Shown: positions 24,183-31,962 of the stretch, in pieces | How positions within the stretch are numbered: position 1 is the stretch's first letter | Layout: each line of letters begins with the position of its first letter | Assembly: GCF_021049285.1 (NCBI RefSeq) | Contig: NZ_CP088017.1 | Span: 2,057,380-2,121,379, forward strand | Source of the DNA: Ruania halotolerans | Lineage (GTDB): Bacteria > Actinomycetota > Actinomycetes > Actinomycetales > Beutenbergiaceae | Length of the DNA: 64,000 nucleotides | Reading direction: 5' to 3' | Translations under genes and position numbers: made by a program | Notes under the pieces: model-generated | The model's input: the letters and a program-made list of their open reading frames with translations, nothing else | Databases searched by the model: none | What the model was told of the DNA's origin: nothing

Positions 24183-24821
24183 CTAGAGACCGTAGTCATC
24201 GCGAACAGTAGAGTCCCAGCGCCAGTACTGGCCCCGTGTTTGCGGCGTACGCCCGGTGGCGGCGAGCAAGTCGTCCCAGGGGTCCGCGGTCCGCCGTACG
24301 CCGGGGAACAGTCGGTTGAGCGCGCGTGCGGCAATCTCTTGGTCTATCGAGAAGTCGGCGTTCTGCGCGGTCATGATGTCCCAGCCGTGCAGCGCCCCTT
24401 CGACGATGCCCATGGCCGCGAAGCCGGATGCGTCCGAAAGTCCGCTCGGGTGCCAACCGCGCCGATTCGACGGTGCCGTTGCTGTCACGGCTACCAGCAG
24501 TCCACCGAGGGCGTCCACGCATTCGGTGATGAGCAGGCTGCCGCCATCGGGTTCCGGCCAGAACATCATCGGCAGACTTCCTTCCCGTCGTGGTGGCCCT
24601 TCGTCCAGGCGGAGGTATTCATTCATGGGGGGAGTGGAGCCGGAGAGCTGGAGCGCGTAGGCACCGAAGTCGTCCAAGAGGTGAGCCGCAGTGTCGCGGC
24701 AGTCCCAGTCGAGCCCGTGGGCCGGCCTGTCCCAGGCGTCGTCGGGGATGGTGGCGAAAGCGTCCATGAGGTCGTTGACGACGGTACGCAGGTTGGCCGA
24801 GGTCGGCACAGGTGCAGTCAT
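24183..24821 (-). CDS. MDMPI/DinB-like maleylpyruvate isomerase N-terminal domain protein
   Basis: A 212-residue protein of the mycothiol-dependent maleylpyruvate isomerase/DinB-like superfamily. Seen: LRTVVNDLMDAFATIPDDAW, LDWDCRDTAAHLLDDFGAYA with the early metal-ligand His, and GIVEGALHGWDIMTAQ with the second His region, followed by DQEIAARALNRLF. Members use a metal-bound mycothiol or other thiol; the reaction here is unknown. It is convergent with the HNH gene (11 bases between stops). Confidence 0.75.
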   Translation of the reverse strand: MTAPVPTSANLRTVVNDLMDAFATIPDDAWDRPAHGLDWDCRDTAAHLLDDFGAYALQLSGSTPPMNEYLRLDEGPPRREGSLPMMFWPEPDGGSLLITECVDALGGLLVAVTATAPSNRRGWHPSGLSDASGFAAMGIVEGALHGWDIMTAQNADFSIDQEIAARALNRLFPGVRRTADPWDDLLAATGRTPQTRGQYWRWDSTVRDDYGL

Positions 24822-25398
24822 GGCTCACGAACCTACGGCCTCGGCGGAGTGGAAGGAACGGATTTCTGGTCCAGGGCCCCGAGCGTTGCGGCGATGAGCC
24901 CGAATCTCACGAGATACCCGCGACCTCGAGCGCGGCAAGGCGTTCCGGGTCGGACAACGCGTCGATCGCCACGATCGTGCCGTCGACGACGGTGGTGGCC
25001 TGCCGAATGCGCCGCATGTGTGACGGCGTCGATCGGGCCGTCGCCAATCGTGAGCGTGTCGCTCGAGAAGAGCCCCGTGCACGGCATTACGTTCGCCGGT
25101 GTCTAGAAGCCGAGGCAGAGCCGCTTCGACTGCAGCACGACAGACATCCCGATGTTCCGGATGTCAGCCGCGGCAAAGTTCGGTGAGCGGGCGGGATGGC
25201 TATGGTCTGTTTCGTGGCTCTCGGCTACAAGCGGGGCGGGGCCGTGGTAGGCCCAGCCACGTTGATCCCTCTGATCGCAGTACTCAGATGGCTACTGAAA
25301 GCCCTGCGTATCAACGCTCGTTGTCCTTCGGAGCAAGGAGCGGAGTCGTCGCGGGGTCAAGGGTGACGTGCGCTCGGTGCCTCGTGTAGACATGGGCT
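24822..25398. other. Non-coding or decayed region between the MDMPI-like and NUDIX genes
   Basis: No intact gene is seen in 577 bases. The minus-strand part holds a short remnant resembling the end of an ECF sigma factor (24907-25017). The remainder has only short frames without family character or ribosome sites. Confidence 0.5.
24907..25017 (-). pseudogene. Remnant of an ECF (SigJ/ECF41-like) sigma factor C-terminus
   Basis: A 36-codon minus-strand frame ends with VVDGTIVAIDALSDPERLAA before LEVAGIS and a stop. The pattern GxIVAIDxLxDPERLAxL is the usual last segment of SigJ/ECF41-type sigma factors with a SnoaL-like tail. Nothing upstream in any frame continues the family, so the rest of the gene has been lost. 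The identification rests on this one segment. Confidence 0.4.
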
Positions 25399-25809
25399 GT
25401 GGCCAGTTCAGCGACGACCCCGGGCGGCGCCATGGTCGCCGTCTTTAGCGACTCGCCAGCGGGCCGGCGATTCCTGCTGCTTCACAACAGTGAGTTCCCG
25501 GTCGGCGAGGCCGGTGACTGGGCGTGGGGCTTCCCGTCTGGGTGCCGTGAGCCGGGGGAATGCATCGATGCAACGGCGGCCCGCGAACTGGACGAGGAGA
25601 CCGGGATCTCTGGTGACCTCACGCCGGTCCGCACGCATGACGTCGCTTGGGCCATCTACTACCTGCAGGTCCCATGGGGAACCTCTATCAACCTCGCGCC
25701 GGGCGAACACAACGCGTACGAGTGGGTTGACCGGGACGACGCGCTGAGCCGACTCAAGCCGGAGATGCTCGGCGATAGCTTCCAGCTAGTTCTGAAGAGC
25801 ATTGGCTAG
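25399..25809 (+). CDS. NUDIX hydrolase
   Basis: A 136-residue hydrolase of nucleoside-diphosphate-linked substrates. The Nudix box is complete from G48 to I70: GCREPGE, seven residues, then REL-DEETGI (GX5EX7REUXEEXGU). GTG 25399 begins six bases after TAGACA (25387-25392), suggesting a leaderless transcript. Single-gene unit; the substrate cannot be inferred. Confidence 0.88.
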   Translation: MASSATTPGGAMVAVFSDSPAGRRFLLLHNSEFPVGEAGDWAWGFPSGCREPGECIDATAARELDEETGISGDLTPVRTHDVAWAIYYLQVPWGTSINLAPGEHNAYEWVDRDDALSRLKPEMLGDSFQLVLKSIG

Positions 25810-25897
25810 CCCTGACAGCGCATGTAGCACTCGGTCTGCTGCGTGTCCAAGATCGCGGGGGACCATGACTCAAACAACCCGCGACCTGGAGAATGAC

Positions 25898-25911
25898 ATA
25901 ATGTACATTAT
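25898..25911. promoter_or_regulatory. Perfect 14-bp AT-rich palindrome with TGTACA core
   Basis: ATAATGTACATTAT is a perfect palindrome in a very GC-rich surrounding. TGTACA-centred palindromes are recognised by YefM/Phd-type antitoxins in other bacteria. No antitoxin or toxin gene is seen near it; the following frame is only 14 codons. It may be an orphan operator of a lost module or a regulator site for the flanking genes. Confidence 0.4.
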
Positions 25912-25965
25912 CGGCGATACGTTGGACGTGCCGCAACCGGGATGATCGCGGGTCGTAGCTGCTCA

Positions 25966-26412
25966 TCACTCTCTTTGAAGAAGCTGCCGGGAGGGCGCGA
26001 ATCCCAGGCGCTCGTAGACGGGCACAGCCAACCTCCCAGAATGAACGGTCACCCGACTGGCCCCGAGGTGCAACGCGTGCTCCGATGCGGCTTCTACGAG
26101 GGCCGAACCGATGCGCTTTCCGCGATGCTCCGGCACCACGAACACGCTTTGGATATCTGCGGAGCGGCGATTTAGCACACCTGGCCTCGGCACCCGTGGA
26201 AGGAGCGCCACCCATGCCATGCCGACGACCTCGGACTCGCCAAGTCGAGCGAGGAACGCACGATGCGAGCCGTCGTGAACTGCCCACCACCCGGCAAGAT
26301 CAACCGCGAAGGACTCAACGGTCTGCATGGCCTGTTCGTGTGGCGGAGCATGCAACCAGAGCAGGCTAGCCAAGTCCCCGAGGTCCGACCGGTCTGCAAG
26401 GCGGATCTCCAT
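25966..26412 (-). CDS. GNAT-family N-acetyltransferase
   Basis: A 148-residue acetyltransferase. It opens with IRLADRSDLGDLASLLWLHA, and has the acetyl-CoA motif VFVVPEHRGKRIGSALVEAA (motif A, R/Q-x-x-G-x-G/A as RGKRIGS), ending with AVPVYERLGFAPS. Substrate unknown. It is divergent from the chorismate-mutase gene (91 bases between starts). An unusual TGTACA palindrome lies 55 bases after its stop. Confidence 0.85.
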   Translation of the reverse strand: MEIRLADRSDLGDLASLLWLHAPPHEQAMQTVESFAVDLAGWWAVHDGSHRAFLARLGESEVVGMAWVALLPRVPRPGVLNRRSADIQSVFVVPEHRGKRIGSALVEAASEHALHLGASRVTVHSGRLAVPVYERLGFAPSRQLLQRE

Positions 26413-26503
26413 GGAGCCAGTTTAGGGATGGTTGTCCGGGTCGCCGCCACCTGACTCCAGTGACTCGCCGGTGGCGGTAGGCGCCGACGACTACGGTGGG
26501 CCA

Positions 26504-26788
26504 ATGACCGCCGCAGACCCTTCACTCGCAACTGTCCGAGCCGAGATCGACACGCTGGACAGCCAGATCATTGATCGGATTGCGAAGCGGCAAGTCCAAG
26601 TCATTCGAGCAGGCGTACTGAAGCGCGGTCAGGCGGTTGAAACGGTGCATGCGCCAACGCGCGTAGAGGAAGTGATCGACAAGGTCCGGACACAGGCGGA
26701 ATTTACTGGGGCCTCACCCGATGTCGTCGAGGCGGCATACCGAGCCATGATTGGCGCCTTCATCGCACTAGAGGTCGACGTCCATTAG
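26504..26788 (+). CDS. AroQ-class chorismate mutase domain protein
   Basis: A 94-residue all-helical protein of chorismate mutase type II/isochorismate-pyruvate lyase type. It has VRAEIDTLDSQIIDRIAKRQ (helix 1 with the conserved Arg and Asp), AGVLKRG and HAPTRVEEVIDKVRTQA (helix 2), and VVEAAYRAMIGAFIALEVD (helix 3). Chorismate mutase converts chorismate to prephenate; which activity applies here is not certain. TACGGT (26492-26497) ends six bases before ATG 26504, suggesting leaderless expression. Confidence 0.82.
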   Translation: MTAADPSLATVRAEIDTLDSQIIDRIAKRQVQVIRAGVLKRGQAVETVHAPTRVEEVIDKVRTQAEFTGASPDVVEAAYRAMIGAFIALEVDVH

Positions 26789-26924
26789 GGATAGCAGGCC
26801 GTCGAACCGGAACATCGTGACCGAGTTGAACGTCGGTTCCCTCAACTTCCGGCGCGCATCGGTGACGAGACGATGAACGCGGAGTAACGTGACGGTTCCC
26901 TGAGCTTCGACATGGGAGCTGATG

Positions 26925-27473
26925 ATGACGGTGGACGAGCGTGTCCTGACACCGACACCGGTGGCTTGGGACCGAGCGACAGAACGCGACACAGTCGTGG
27001 CTTCGAGCGTGCGCGACATGATGCCTTCCGTCATTGGTGGCGCGGCCATCATCGCCATGGATTCGATGTTCAGTCCTGCCACTGCAGTGCACCAGTGGGT
27101 ACTGGTCGCCTATTCGGTGATGCTCTGGGTGCTCGTTCCCACGATCGCAGCCGCCGCTGTGGTGGCCGGAGTCTCGGCCCATCGGAAAGTGGTCATGACT
27201 CCCCTGCACTCTGCGCTCCTGTTCGGTGCGGCAGCAGCTCTGTGGATGACGTTCGGCGTCAGCAATGTCGAAGGATCGGTCTACGGCGTCGTCCTTGGCG
27301 CTGGTGCGATCGTGGCTGGCATGGTGTTCCGCCGAGGAGAGGACAGGCGCAGCGCAACCGGGCATGCGGCGATCGTGGTCGTTGCGGCGGCTATGTTGCT
27401 CAAGGTGGCCGTGCCAACGATCTCCTCGGCACTGCGGGAGGCGCTGACAGCGCTGGGAATGCTCGTCATGTGA
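26925..27473 (+). CDS. Small polytopic membrane protein, unknown function
   Basis: A 182-residue protein with five hydrophobic segments (about 34-50, 60-84, 93-110, 115-133, 148-180), probably in the cytoplasmic membrane. No family recognised. GGGAG (26914-26918) lies six bases before ATG 26925; ATG 26922 is immediately before it. It stands alone. Confidence 0.6.
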   Translation: MTVDERVLTPTPVAWDRATERDTVVASSVRDMMPSVIGGAAIIAMDSMFSPATAVHQWVLVAYSVMLWVLVPTIAAAAVVAGVSAHRKVVMTPLHSALLFGAAAALWMTFGVSNVEGSVYGVVLGAGAIVAGMVFRRGEDRRSATGHAAIVVVAAAMLLKVAVPTISSALREALTALGMLVM

Positions 27474-27666
27474 CCACCAGGGTCGCAGGCTTGTACCCGG
27501 CTGGTCGTCGATGCGGACTGAGACCTCCTCTCGCCAGCGTGCGATCGCCACCATCGATCCGTGACCACCGGGATCCTTGCCCATCGCGTGGACGGTAGCG
27601 ACTACTGCGCTGCTGCAGGGACTCGATCTGGCGTGGACGCTCCGACTCCCGTGCGATGCTTCGATC

Positions 27667-28017
27667 ATGGTTCGTCTTGGGAAGTTCGACGCTGCCGAAT
27701 CCCCCGATGTTCAGATCGACGCGCTGCTAACGGACCTGGAGTATGCCGTCGCCATCCTGGAACGCGCTGGCGGCCCCGACGGGTGGATACGGTGGCTCAA
27801 GTCCGATCACGACCGGATCTGTGCACGTGACATCTACGGGCTCGATCATCTCCTGAGCGCCTTCGGTGGAATGGGCAGCTTCAACGACGTGGTCCTTCAC
27901 TCGATGAATGGAAACCGTGGGTCTGACGAAGAGCTGGTACTTGCCAATGAGCACCTGAGGATCGTGCGAAGCAGAATCTGGGACCGTGCGAAGGTGCTGC
28001 TACGCGAGTACGGCTGA
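27667..28017 (+). CDS. DUF6966-like conserved hypothetical protein
   Basis: A 116-residue soluble protein. The region WIRWLKSDHDRICARDIYGL and LLSAFGGMGSFNDVVLHSMN matches what I recall of DUF6966, small proteins often found singly or near polymorphic-toxin immunity genes. No signal peptide. ATG 27667 follows a GATGCT hexamer by six bases; the open frame extends upstream without coding character. No toxin gene is adjacent. Confidence 0.6.
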   Translation: MVRLGKFDAAESPDVQIDALLTDLEYAVAILERAGGPDGWIRWLKSDHDRICARDIYGLDHLLSAFGGMGSFNDVVLHSMNGNRGSDEELVLANEHLRIVRSRIWDRAKVLLREYG

Positions 28018-28034
28018 ACCCGTGTGCTTGGCCG

Positions 28035-28550
28035 TCAACTCCACCGACTCGTGAGGTCCATACCCAGGACAGTCCGGGCACCGTCGTGCCCCGGATCGAT
28101 GTCGTCGACGTGCACCATCCCGATCTTCTCCGCCACGCGACGTGACGCATGGTTCTCCGGGTGGATGATCGCAACCAGCTCCCCCGCTCCCAGCGCCTCC
28201 CGTGCGAAGTCGCGGCAGGCGGCCGCCGCCTCGCTGGCATAGCCCAAGCCCTGGTGCGCGCTACGCACGTGATAACCGACCTCGAGTGTGGCGACACCGT
28301 TGACGCGTTGCCACGTCAGTCCGCAGTCGCCGACGAACTCGCCCTCGAGGGTTTCCAGGACCCAGAAGCCGTAGCCGTACTCAGCGTAGTTGCGTTGGTT
28401 CCAGTCGATCCACACAGACGCTTCCGTCCGAGATTTCGGCGCCGAGTAGAACGCCATGACGGTGGGGTCCCCGGGAAGGTCCGCCATCTCGTCGAGGCCG
28501 TCGGGGGTCATCTCCCGGAAGCGCAGGCGCCTGGTGGGCGCAGGGAGCAT
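28035..28550 (-). CDS. GNAT N-acetyltransferase (RimJ/RimL-like)
   Basis: A 171-residue acetyltransferase of the RimJ/RimL type: RRLRFREMTPDGLDEMADL, GDCGLTWQRVNGVATLEVGY, HVRSAHQGLGYASEAAAACR (acetyl-CoA motif QGLGYA), and HPENHASRRVAEKIGMVHV. Substrate unknown. It follows the ArsR/VOC pair with only six bases between, so it may be the third gene of that operon. Confidence 0.88.
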   Translation of the reverse strand: MLPAPTRRLRFREMTPDGLDEMADLPGDPTVMAFYSAPKSRTEASVWIDWNQRNYAEYGYGFWVLETLEGEFVGDCGLTWQRVNGVATLEVGYHVRSAHQGLGYASEAAAACRDFAREALGAGELVAIIHPENHASRRVAEKIGMVHVDDIDPGHDGARTVLGMDLTSRWS

Positions 28551-28556
28551 GCTCTG

Positions 28557-28949
28557 CTACTCCGGCTTCATTGCGATGATCTGGATGAGGTTCCCACAGG
28601 TGTCGTCGAACACCGCGATCGTCCCAGTGCCAATGTCAGTCGGCTGCTGCGTGAATGTCACGCCCTGCTCCGTCAGCCTCGCATGCTCGGCTTCCACGTC
28701 ATCGACCGTGAGCTGCAGCAACGGGATCCCATCGGTGGCCATGGCCTCGCGGTACTCCTTCACCGCCGGATGCCGGGCGGGCTCCAGCAGCAACTCAGGA
28801 CCGTCGGGCTGCTCAGGTGAGGTCATTGTGAGCCAGAAGTCATCGCCCACGGGCACCTCATGCCTCTTGGTGAACCCGAGCACGTTCGTGTAGAAGTCGA
28901 GCGCAGCCACCTGGTCGTCGACGAAGATGGTGGCGAGCATGATCCTCAC
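28557..28949 (-). CDS. VOC-family (glyoxalase/bleomycin resistance-like) protein
   Basis: A 130-residue VOC protein: two beta-alpha-beta-beta-beta modules, ALDFYTNVLGFTKRHEVPVG in the first, and DVEAEHARLTEQGVTFTQQP, CGNLIQIIAM in the second. Metal ligand positions include Gln/His and the terminal Glu-like site (NLIQI), so metal binding may be altered. GTG 28949 overlaps the ArsR stop (GTGA); the pair is therefore co-regulated. Confidence 0.85.
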   Translation of the reverse strand: MRIMLATIFVDDQVAALDFYTNVLGFTKRHEVPVGDDFWLTMTSPEQPDGPELLLEPARHPAVKEYREAMATDGIPLLQLTVDDVEAEHARLTEQGVTFTQQPTDIGTGTIAVFDDTCGNLIQIIAMKPE

Positions 28950-29227
28950 GGGTCAGTCCTTTCGGTCGGCCACCGTCGCGCTATCTCGGTGAGTGGCTCC
29001 GGAGTGAAGTAGTGGAACTTGGACCGGCCGCGTCGCTCGGTGGTCACCAAGCCCGCATCCTCCAAGACGCCCAGGTGCTGGGATACGGCTTGGCGGGTCA
29101 GAGTCAGACCATGTCGCATCGTCAACGTCGCGCACAGCTCGAAGAGCGTCTTCCCATCGCCCGCCGCGATCTCATCGAGCAAGATCCGCCTGGTCTCGTC
29201 AGCGAGAGCCTTGTAGACATCGGCCAC
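28946..29227 (-). CDS. ArsR-family transcriptional regulator
   Basis: A 93-residue winged-helix repressor: VYKALADETRRILLDEIAAG, LTRQAVSQHLGVLEDAGLVT (recognition helix), RRGRSKFHYFTPEPL. No metal-binding cysteine motif (ELCVCDL type) is present, so it probably senses something other than metal. GTG 29227 begins six bases after the -10 TATCGT of a strong TTGACA promoter, so the long frame upstream of it is not coding. It controls itself and the VOC gene, by inference. Confidence 0.85.
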   Translation of the reverse strand: MADVYKALADETRRILLDEIAAGDGKTLFELCATLTMRHGLTLTRQAVSQHLGVLEDAGLVTTERRGRSKFHYFTPEPLTEIARRWPTERTDP

Positions 29228-29233
29228 ACGGAC

Positions 29234-29263
29234 ACGATAGGCAAGTTTTGAGTTGCATGTCAA
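29234..29263 (-). promoter_or_regulatory. Consensus promoter with dyad upstream of arsR
   Basis: On the minus strand TTGACA (29263-29258) and TATCGT (29239-29234) are 18 bases apart. The spacer holds an imperfect dyad GCAA-N8-TTGC (29256-29241), well placed for an autoregulating ArsR repressor. The GTG start is six bases beyond the -10, so the transcript is predicted to be leaderless. Confidence 0.6.
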
Positions 29264-29326
29264 CAGGTCTCCACTCCCCCAGAAATCTGGATGCGTTGCG
29301 CCTCCCAACAGTGCGACAGTGGCCGC

Positions 29327-29854
29327 ATGCCCGAACCGCGGATCGCGCCGACCTTGCTCTCTGCACTCAGTTCGCCTGAGCGTGTGATGGCTTTCGCCAG
29401 CATCCTTGCCGGTGGCGATCAGCCGCCCGGCCCGACTCATCGCAAGGCGGCCGAGCGGTTGCGCGCCGCCGGGATCGACCCCACCGGAACGCCCGATGCC
29501 ATCGCCGCTACGTTCGCGGCAGCGCTCGAGGAGGTGCGCACGGAGATGTCAGGTCGGCACCATCTAGTCGGCCAAGCAAGAGCACCGGAGGAACTGGCCT
29601 TCCGGCACGGCCGCCTCGTGGAAGTACCGAGCAACAGCGACCAGCTCCGCGCCCTTTTGGATTGGCTCGCCCACGACTACCTGCGCTCGGCTACCTACGA
29701 GGAACGCACCCTCAAGGTCACACTGACGCAGGTCGCCGACGATCACGCCCTGCTCCGACGCCACCTCGTGGACTTCGGCTACTTCACCCGCGATCCGCAC
29801 ACGGCGGTCTACGTGCGGGTGGCGCCGGCGTCGTCACCCGCCACCAGTGCCTGA
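29327..29854 (+). CDS. DUF2087-domain protein
   Basis: A 175-residue protein. The C-terminal 60 residues are a DUF2087 domain: YEERTLKVTLTQVADDHALL, RRHLVDFGYFTRDPHTAVYV. The N-terminal part is helical (LLSALSSPERVMAFASILAG) and may be a winged-helix-like domain, as in ArsR-DUF2087 fusions. GACAGT (29315-29320) ends six bases before ATG 29327. Its last 46 bases overlap the convergent hydrolase gene. Confidence 0.75.
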   Translation: MPEPRIAPTLLSALSSPERVMAFASILAGGDQPPGPTHRKAAERLRAAGIDPTGTPDAIAATFAAALEEVRTEMSGRHHLVGQARAPEELAFRHGRLVEVPSNSDQLRALLDWLAHDYLRSATYEERTLKVTLTQVADDHALLRRHLVDFGYFTRDPHTAVYVRVAPASSPATSA

Positions 29855-30546
29855 CCGACTGCGTCACGCCAGATGTCGGGGTGAGTGTGCCAGAAGTCGT
29901 GCGGCACGTCCGGCAGTGTCACCAACGTGGCCCGCGGCACCAGCGCCGCGATCTGGTGCAGTGGCCAGGGCGGTCGGATGTCGTCACCGGCCGCCATGAT
30001 GGTCATCGGCACCGTCGAATCAGCCAGCCGCCGCCACAGGTCGGGCTCGTGGATCCACTCCGTGAACGATGTGTTCAGGGAACGCCACACGTCCACGTCG
30101 TAGGGAATCTCGGGGGACGGCTGGTCATGCTTCCGGGCTTCATAGAGCGCCGACCAGGTGCGGTCCTTGTGGAACCCGTGCCCAGCGATACCTACGACGC
30201 GACGCACGGACTCGGGATGGTCCAGCGCGTACCGGATCGCCAGGTCACTCCCCCATGAGTGCCCGACGACGTCCCAAGCCGTCAATCCTAGAGTCGTACG
30301 GATGGTCTCCAGGTCAGCGACCGCCTGCGTCATATCGTGTGCCTCTCCTCCGGACGCGCCCACGCCCCGTGGATCGGGGCACCAGCCGCGGACCCCATCG
30401 GGCACCAACGCGGGATCGGCCAGGTAGTTCACGCATCCTGGCCCACCCGAGAGCATCAGTGCCTCACGCCCGGCTCCCGCGGCGACTACGCGCAGCGCGA
30501 CGCCATCAGGTGTCAGTACCGTTCGGTGTTCACGATTGGCACTCAT
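29809..30546 (-). CDS. Alpha/beta hydrolase (proline iminopeptidase-like)
   Basis: A 245-residue hydrolase. The N-terminal strand region has LSGGPGCVNYL (HGGPG-like oxyanion motif with Ser in place of His) and WCPDPRGVGASGG; the nucleophile elbow is GHSWGS (Ser about residue 97), the acid lies in MAAGDDIRPP and the histidine in DVPHDFWHTHPD. This layout is close to the proline iminopeptidase/S33 group; substrate unknown. Tail-to-tail overlap of 46 bases with the DUF2087 gene, and its start overlaps the DUF4037 stop by 17 bases. Confidence 0.85.
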   Translation of the reverse strand: MSANREHRTVLTPDGVALRVVAAGAGREALMLSGGPGCVNYLADPALVPDGVRGWCPDPRGVGASGGEAHDMTQAVADLETIRTTLGLTAWDVVGHSWGSDLAIRYALDHPESVRRVVGIAGHGFHKDRTWSALYEARKHDQPSPEIPYDVDVWRSLNTSFTEWIHEPDLWRRLADSTVPMTIMAAGDDIRPPWPLHQIAALVPRATLVTLPDVPHDFWHTHPDIWRDAVGQALVAGDDAGATRT

Positions 30547-31570
30547 CGGTTCCCCTCCCCACTGCGTGCGTACGCTGCACCGGATCCACCAGCACAGCGA
30601 CGTTCTCGGTCATCTGCTCCACGCTCCCGCGCCCCCGCGGGAGCGATCGCGCCGCGGGATCGCCGATATCAGCGAGCAGAGCGGCGGCGATCTCCTCCCG
30701 CGGCACCAAGTACTGCCGGTCCCAGAAGTCCATCGTCGCTGGTGCTTGCGCGGGCAGCCCGACCGTCTCCTGAGCCGCCAACAACAAGTCCAGGGCGCGA
30801 GCGAGATGGGCCTGCCGTTCGCGCCACTCCCCCGCCCGCAGTACCGCCGTCAGGTGGTCGTGGATTCCGCCGACCCCTGGTAGCTCGCGGAACATGGTCC
30901 CCCGCCACTTGGGATAAGGCATCCAGCGCCGATGCAGGGTGAACCCGAGGTGCATCGCCACATCCACCAACCGCGCCGCAATCACCCGCGAGCCGAGGTC
31001 GTCGCCGACATCGCCTGCCCGGCTCATCAGTGGCATCTCCTCCTCGATCCGGATCCAATCCGTCGCCACGACGTATCGCCACACATCACCCGGATACCAC
31101 TCCAGGGCCTCGCGAATCTGCGCGATCTCGCCTGTCTCGTCATGGAACACCGGACCGGCCACCACCTCCAGCACCGCCTGGCCGGTCACCGACAGCCACT
31201 CGTCCACTGACAGCCCGGCCCTGGGATCGAACCCCAACCGATCAATGGCGAATCGCGACGGGCTGGACACCTCCACGTGATGGACGGCCTCGGGATGCCC
31301 GGAGAGCGCGAACCGCGTCGGCAGGCCCAGGAACATCCCCGGCAACATCTCGGCCAGGTGCGCATCCACATCGGCGACCAACGTCTCATCCACCAGTAAC
31401 GTCAGCCGCAGGCCCCAGTCATGATCGCGTGACATGGCGTCGTCCAAGCCGAGCACGTCGGATCCGCTCCCGAGCCTGCCTGCGGCATGCGGCAGTCCTG
31501 GCCACCGCTCAAGCAGCAGCGGACGCACGATCTCCTCGTAGTAGCGCCGCGCCAGGGAGCGCCCGTTCAT
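30530..31570 (-). CDS. DUF4037 nucleotidyltransferase-like protein
   Basis: A 346-residue protein with DUF4037 features: GRLGSGSDVLGLDDAMSRDH and DWGLRLTLLVDET near the N-terminus (nucleotidyltransferase-like GSGSD ... DHDWG motif), and DEWLSVTGQAVLEVVAGPVF, RLVDVAMHLGFTLHRRWMPY, YPKWRGTMF in the C-terminal domain. The catalytic function is unknown; the fold suggests transfer of a nucleotide to a small molecule or protein. It is the first gene of a two-gene unit with the hydrolase. Confidence 0.8.
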   Translation of the reverse strand: MNGRSLARRYYEEIVRPLLLERWPGLPHAAGRLGSGSDVLGLDDAMSRDHDWGLRLTLLVDETLVADVDAHLAEMLPGMFLGLPTRFALSGHPEAVHHVEVSSPSRFAIDRLGFDPRAGLSVDEWLSVTGQAVLEVVAGPVFHDETGEIAQIREALEWYPGDVWRYVVATDWIRIEEEMPLMSRAGDVGDDLGSRVIAARLVDVAMHLGFTLHRRWMPYPKWRGTMFRELPGVGGIHDHLTAVLRAGEWRERQAHLARALDLLLAAQETVGLPAQAPATMDFWDRQYLVPREEIAAALLADIGDPAARSLPRGRGSVEQMTENVAVLVDPVQRTHAVGRGTDECQS

Positions 31571-31962
31571 CCGCGCGGTCTCGATCGTGGGAGCCGGAGC
31601 GTGACGTTCATGGCTCGTACGCTATCGGGCGTCGTCGTGACGGTCTCGTGGATTCTCTGGCGCCCCGACTCGGCCTCGAGGTACGCCGCCGCCACCCACG
31701 CGTAGTGTGCGAGGGATGAGCACTGCCGCGTCAGACTTAGGCACCGCCGTGCGGGAGTGGGCCCGGACATCGCACCGCGGATTGGCGCCTTCGGTGCGGC
31801 GGAACTAGAGCGGGTACTCGGTCCAGCCATCGTCCAACGCGCGCTGGTCCATCGCGCCACACTTCCTCTACAGGTGGCTGCTGCGGCTGTGATCGTCGGC
31901 AATCGGGCACTGCGCGACCACGCCCTTCGGAACTTCTCCGCTCGCGCCGAGGCGGGGACCCT
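31571..31962. other. Region without an intact gene
   Basis: 392 bases between the starts/stops of flanking minus-strand genes. A 30-codon plus-strand frame (31716-31808) reads MSTAASDLGTAVREWARTSH, resembling the start of MmyB-type XRE regulators (LGxxVREWR), then stops; no continuation was found. Otherwise nothing recognisable. Confidence 0.4.

Noticed and set aside
24825-25082. Arg/His-rich minus-strand frames in the 24.8-25.4 kb gap
   Set aside because: Codon composition is of out-of-frame type; only the ECF-like tail (24907-25017) has family character.
26768-26900. Minus-strand segment reading like a SnoaL/NTF2-type fragment (NSVTMFRFDG)
   Set aside because: Only one short block is suggestive and it overlaps the end of the chorismate mutase-like gene; too weak to call.
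29228-29440. N-terminal extension of the ArsR protein
   Set aside because: The added residues cover a TTGACA/TATCGT promoter and have no ArsR character; GTG 29227 fits leaderless initiation.
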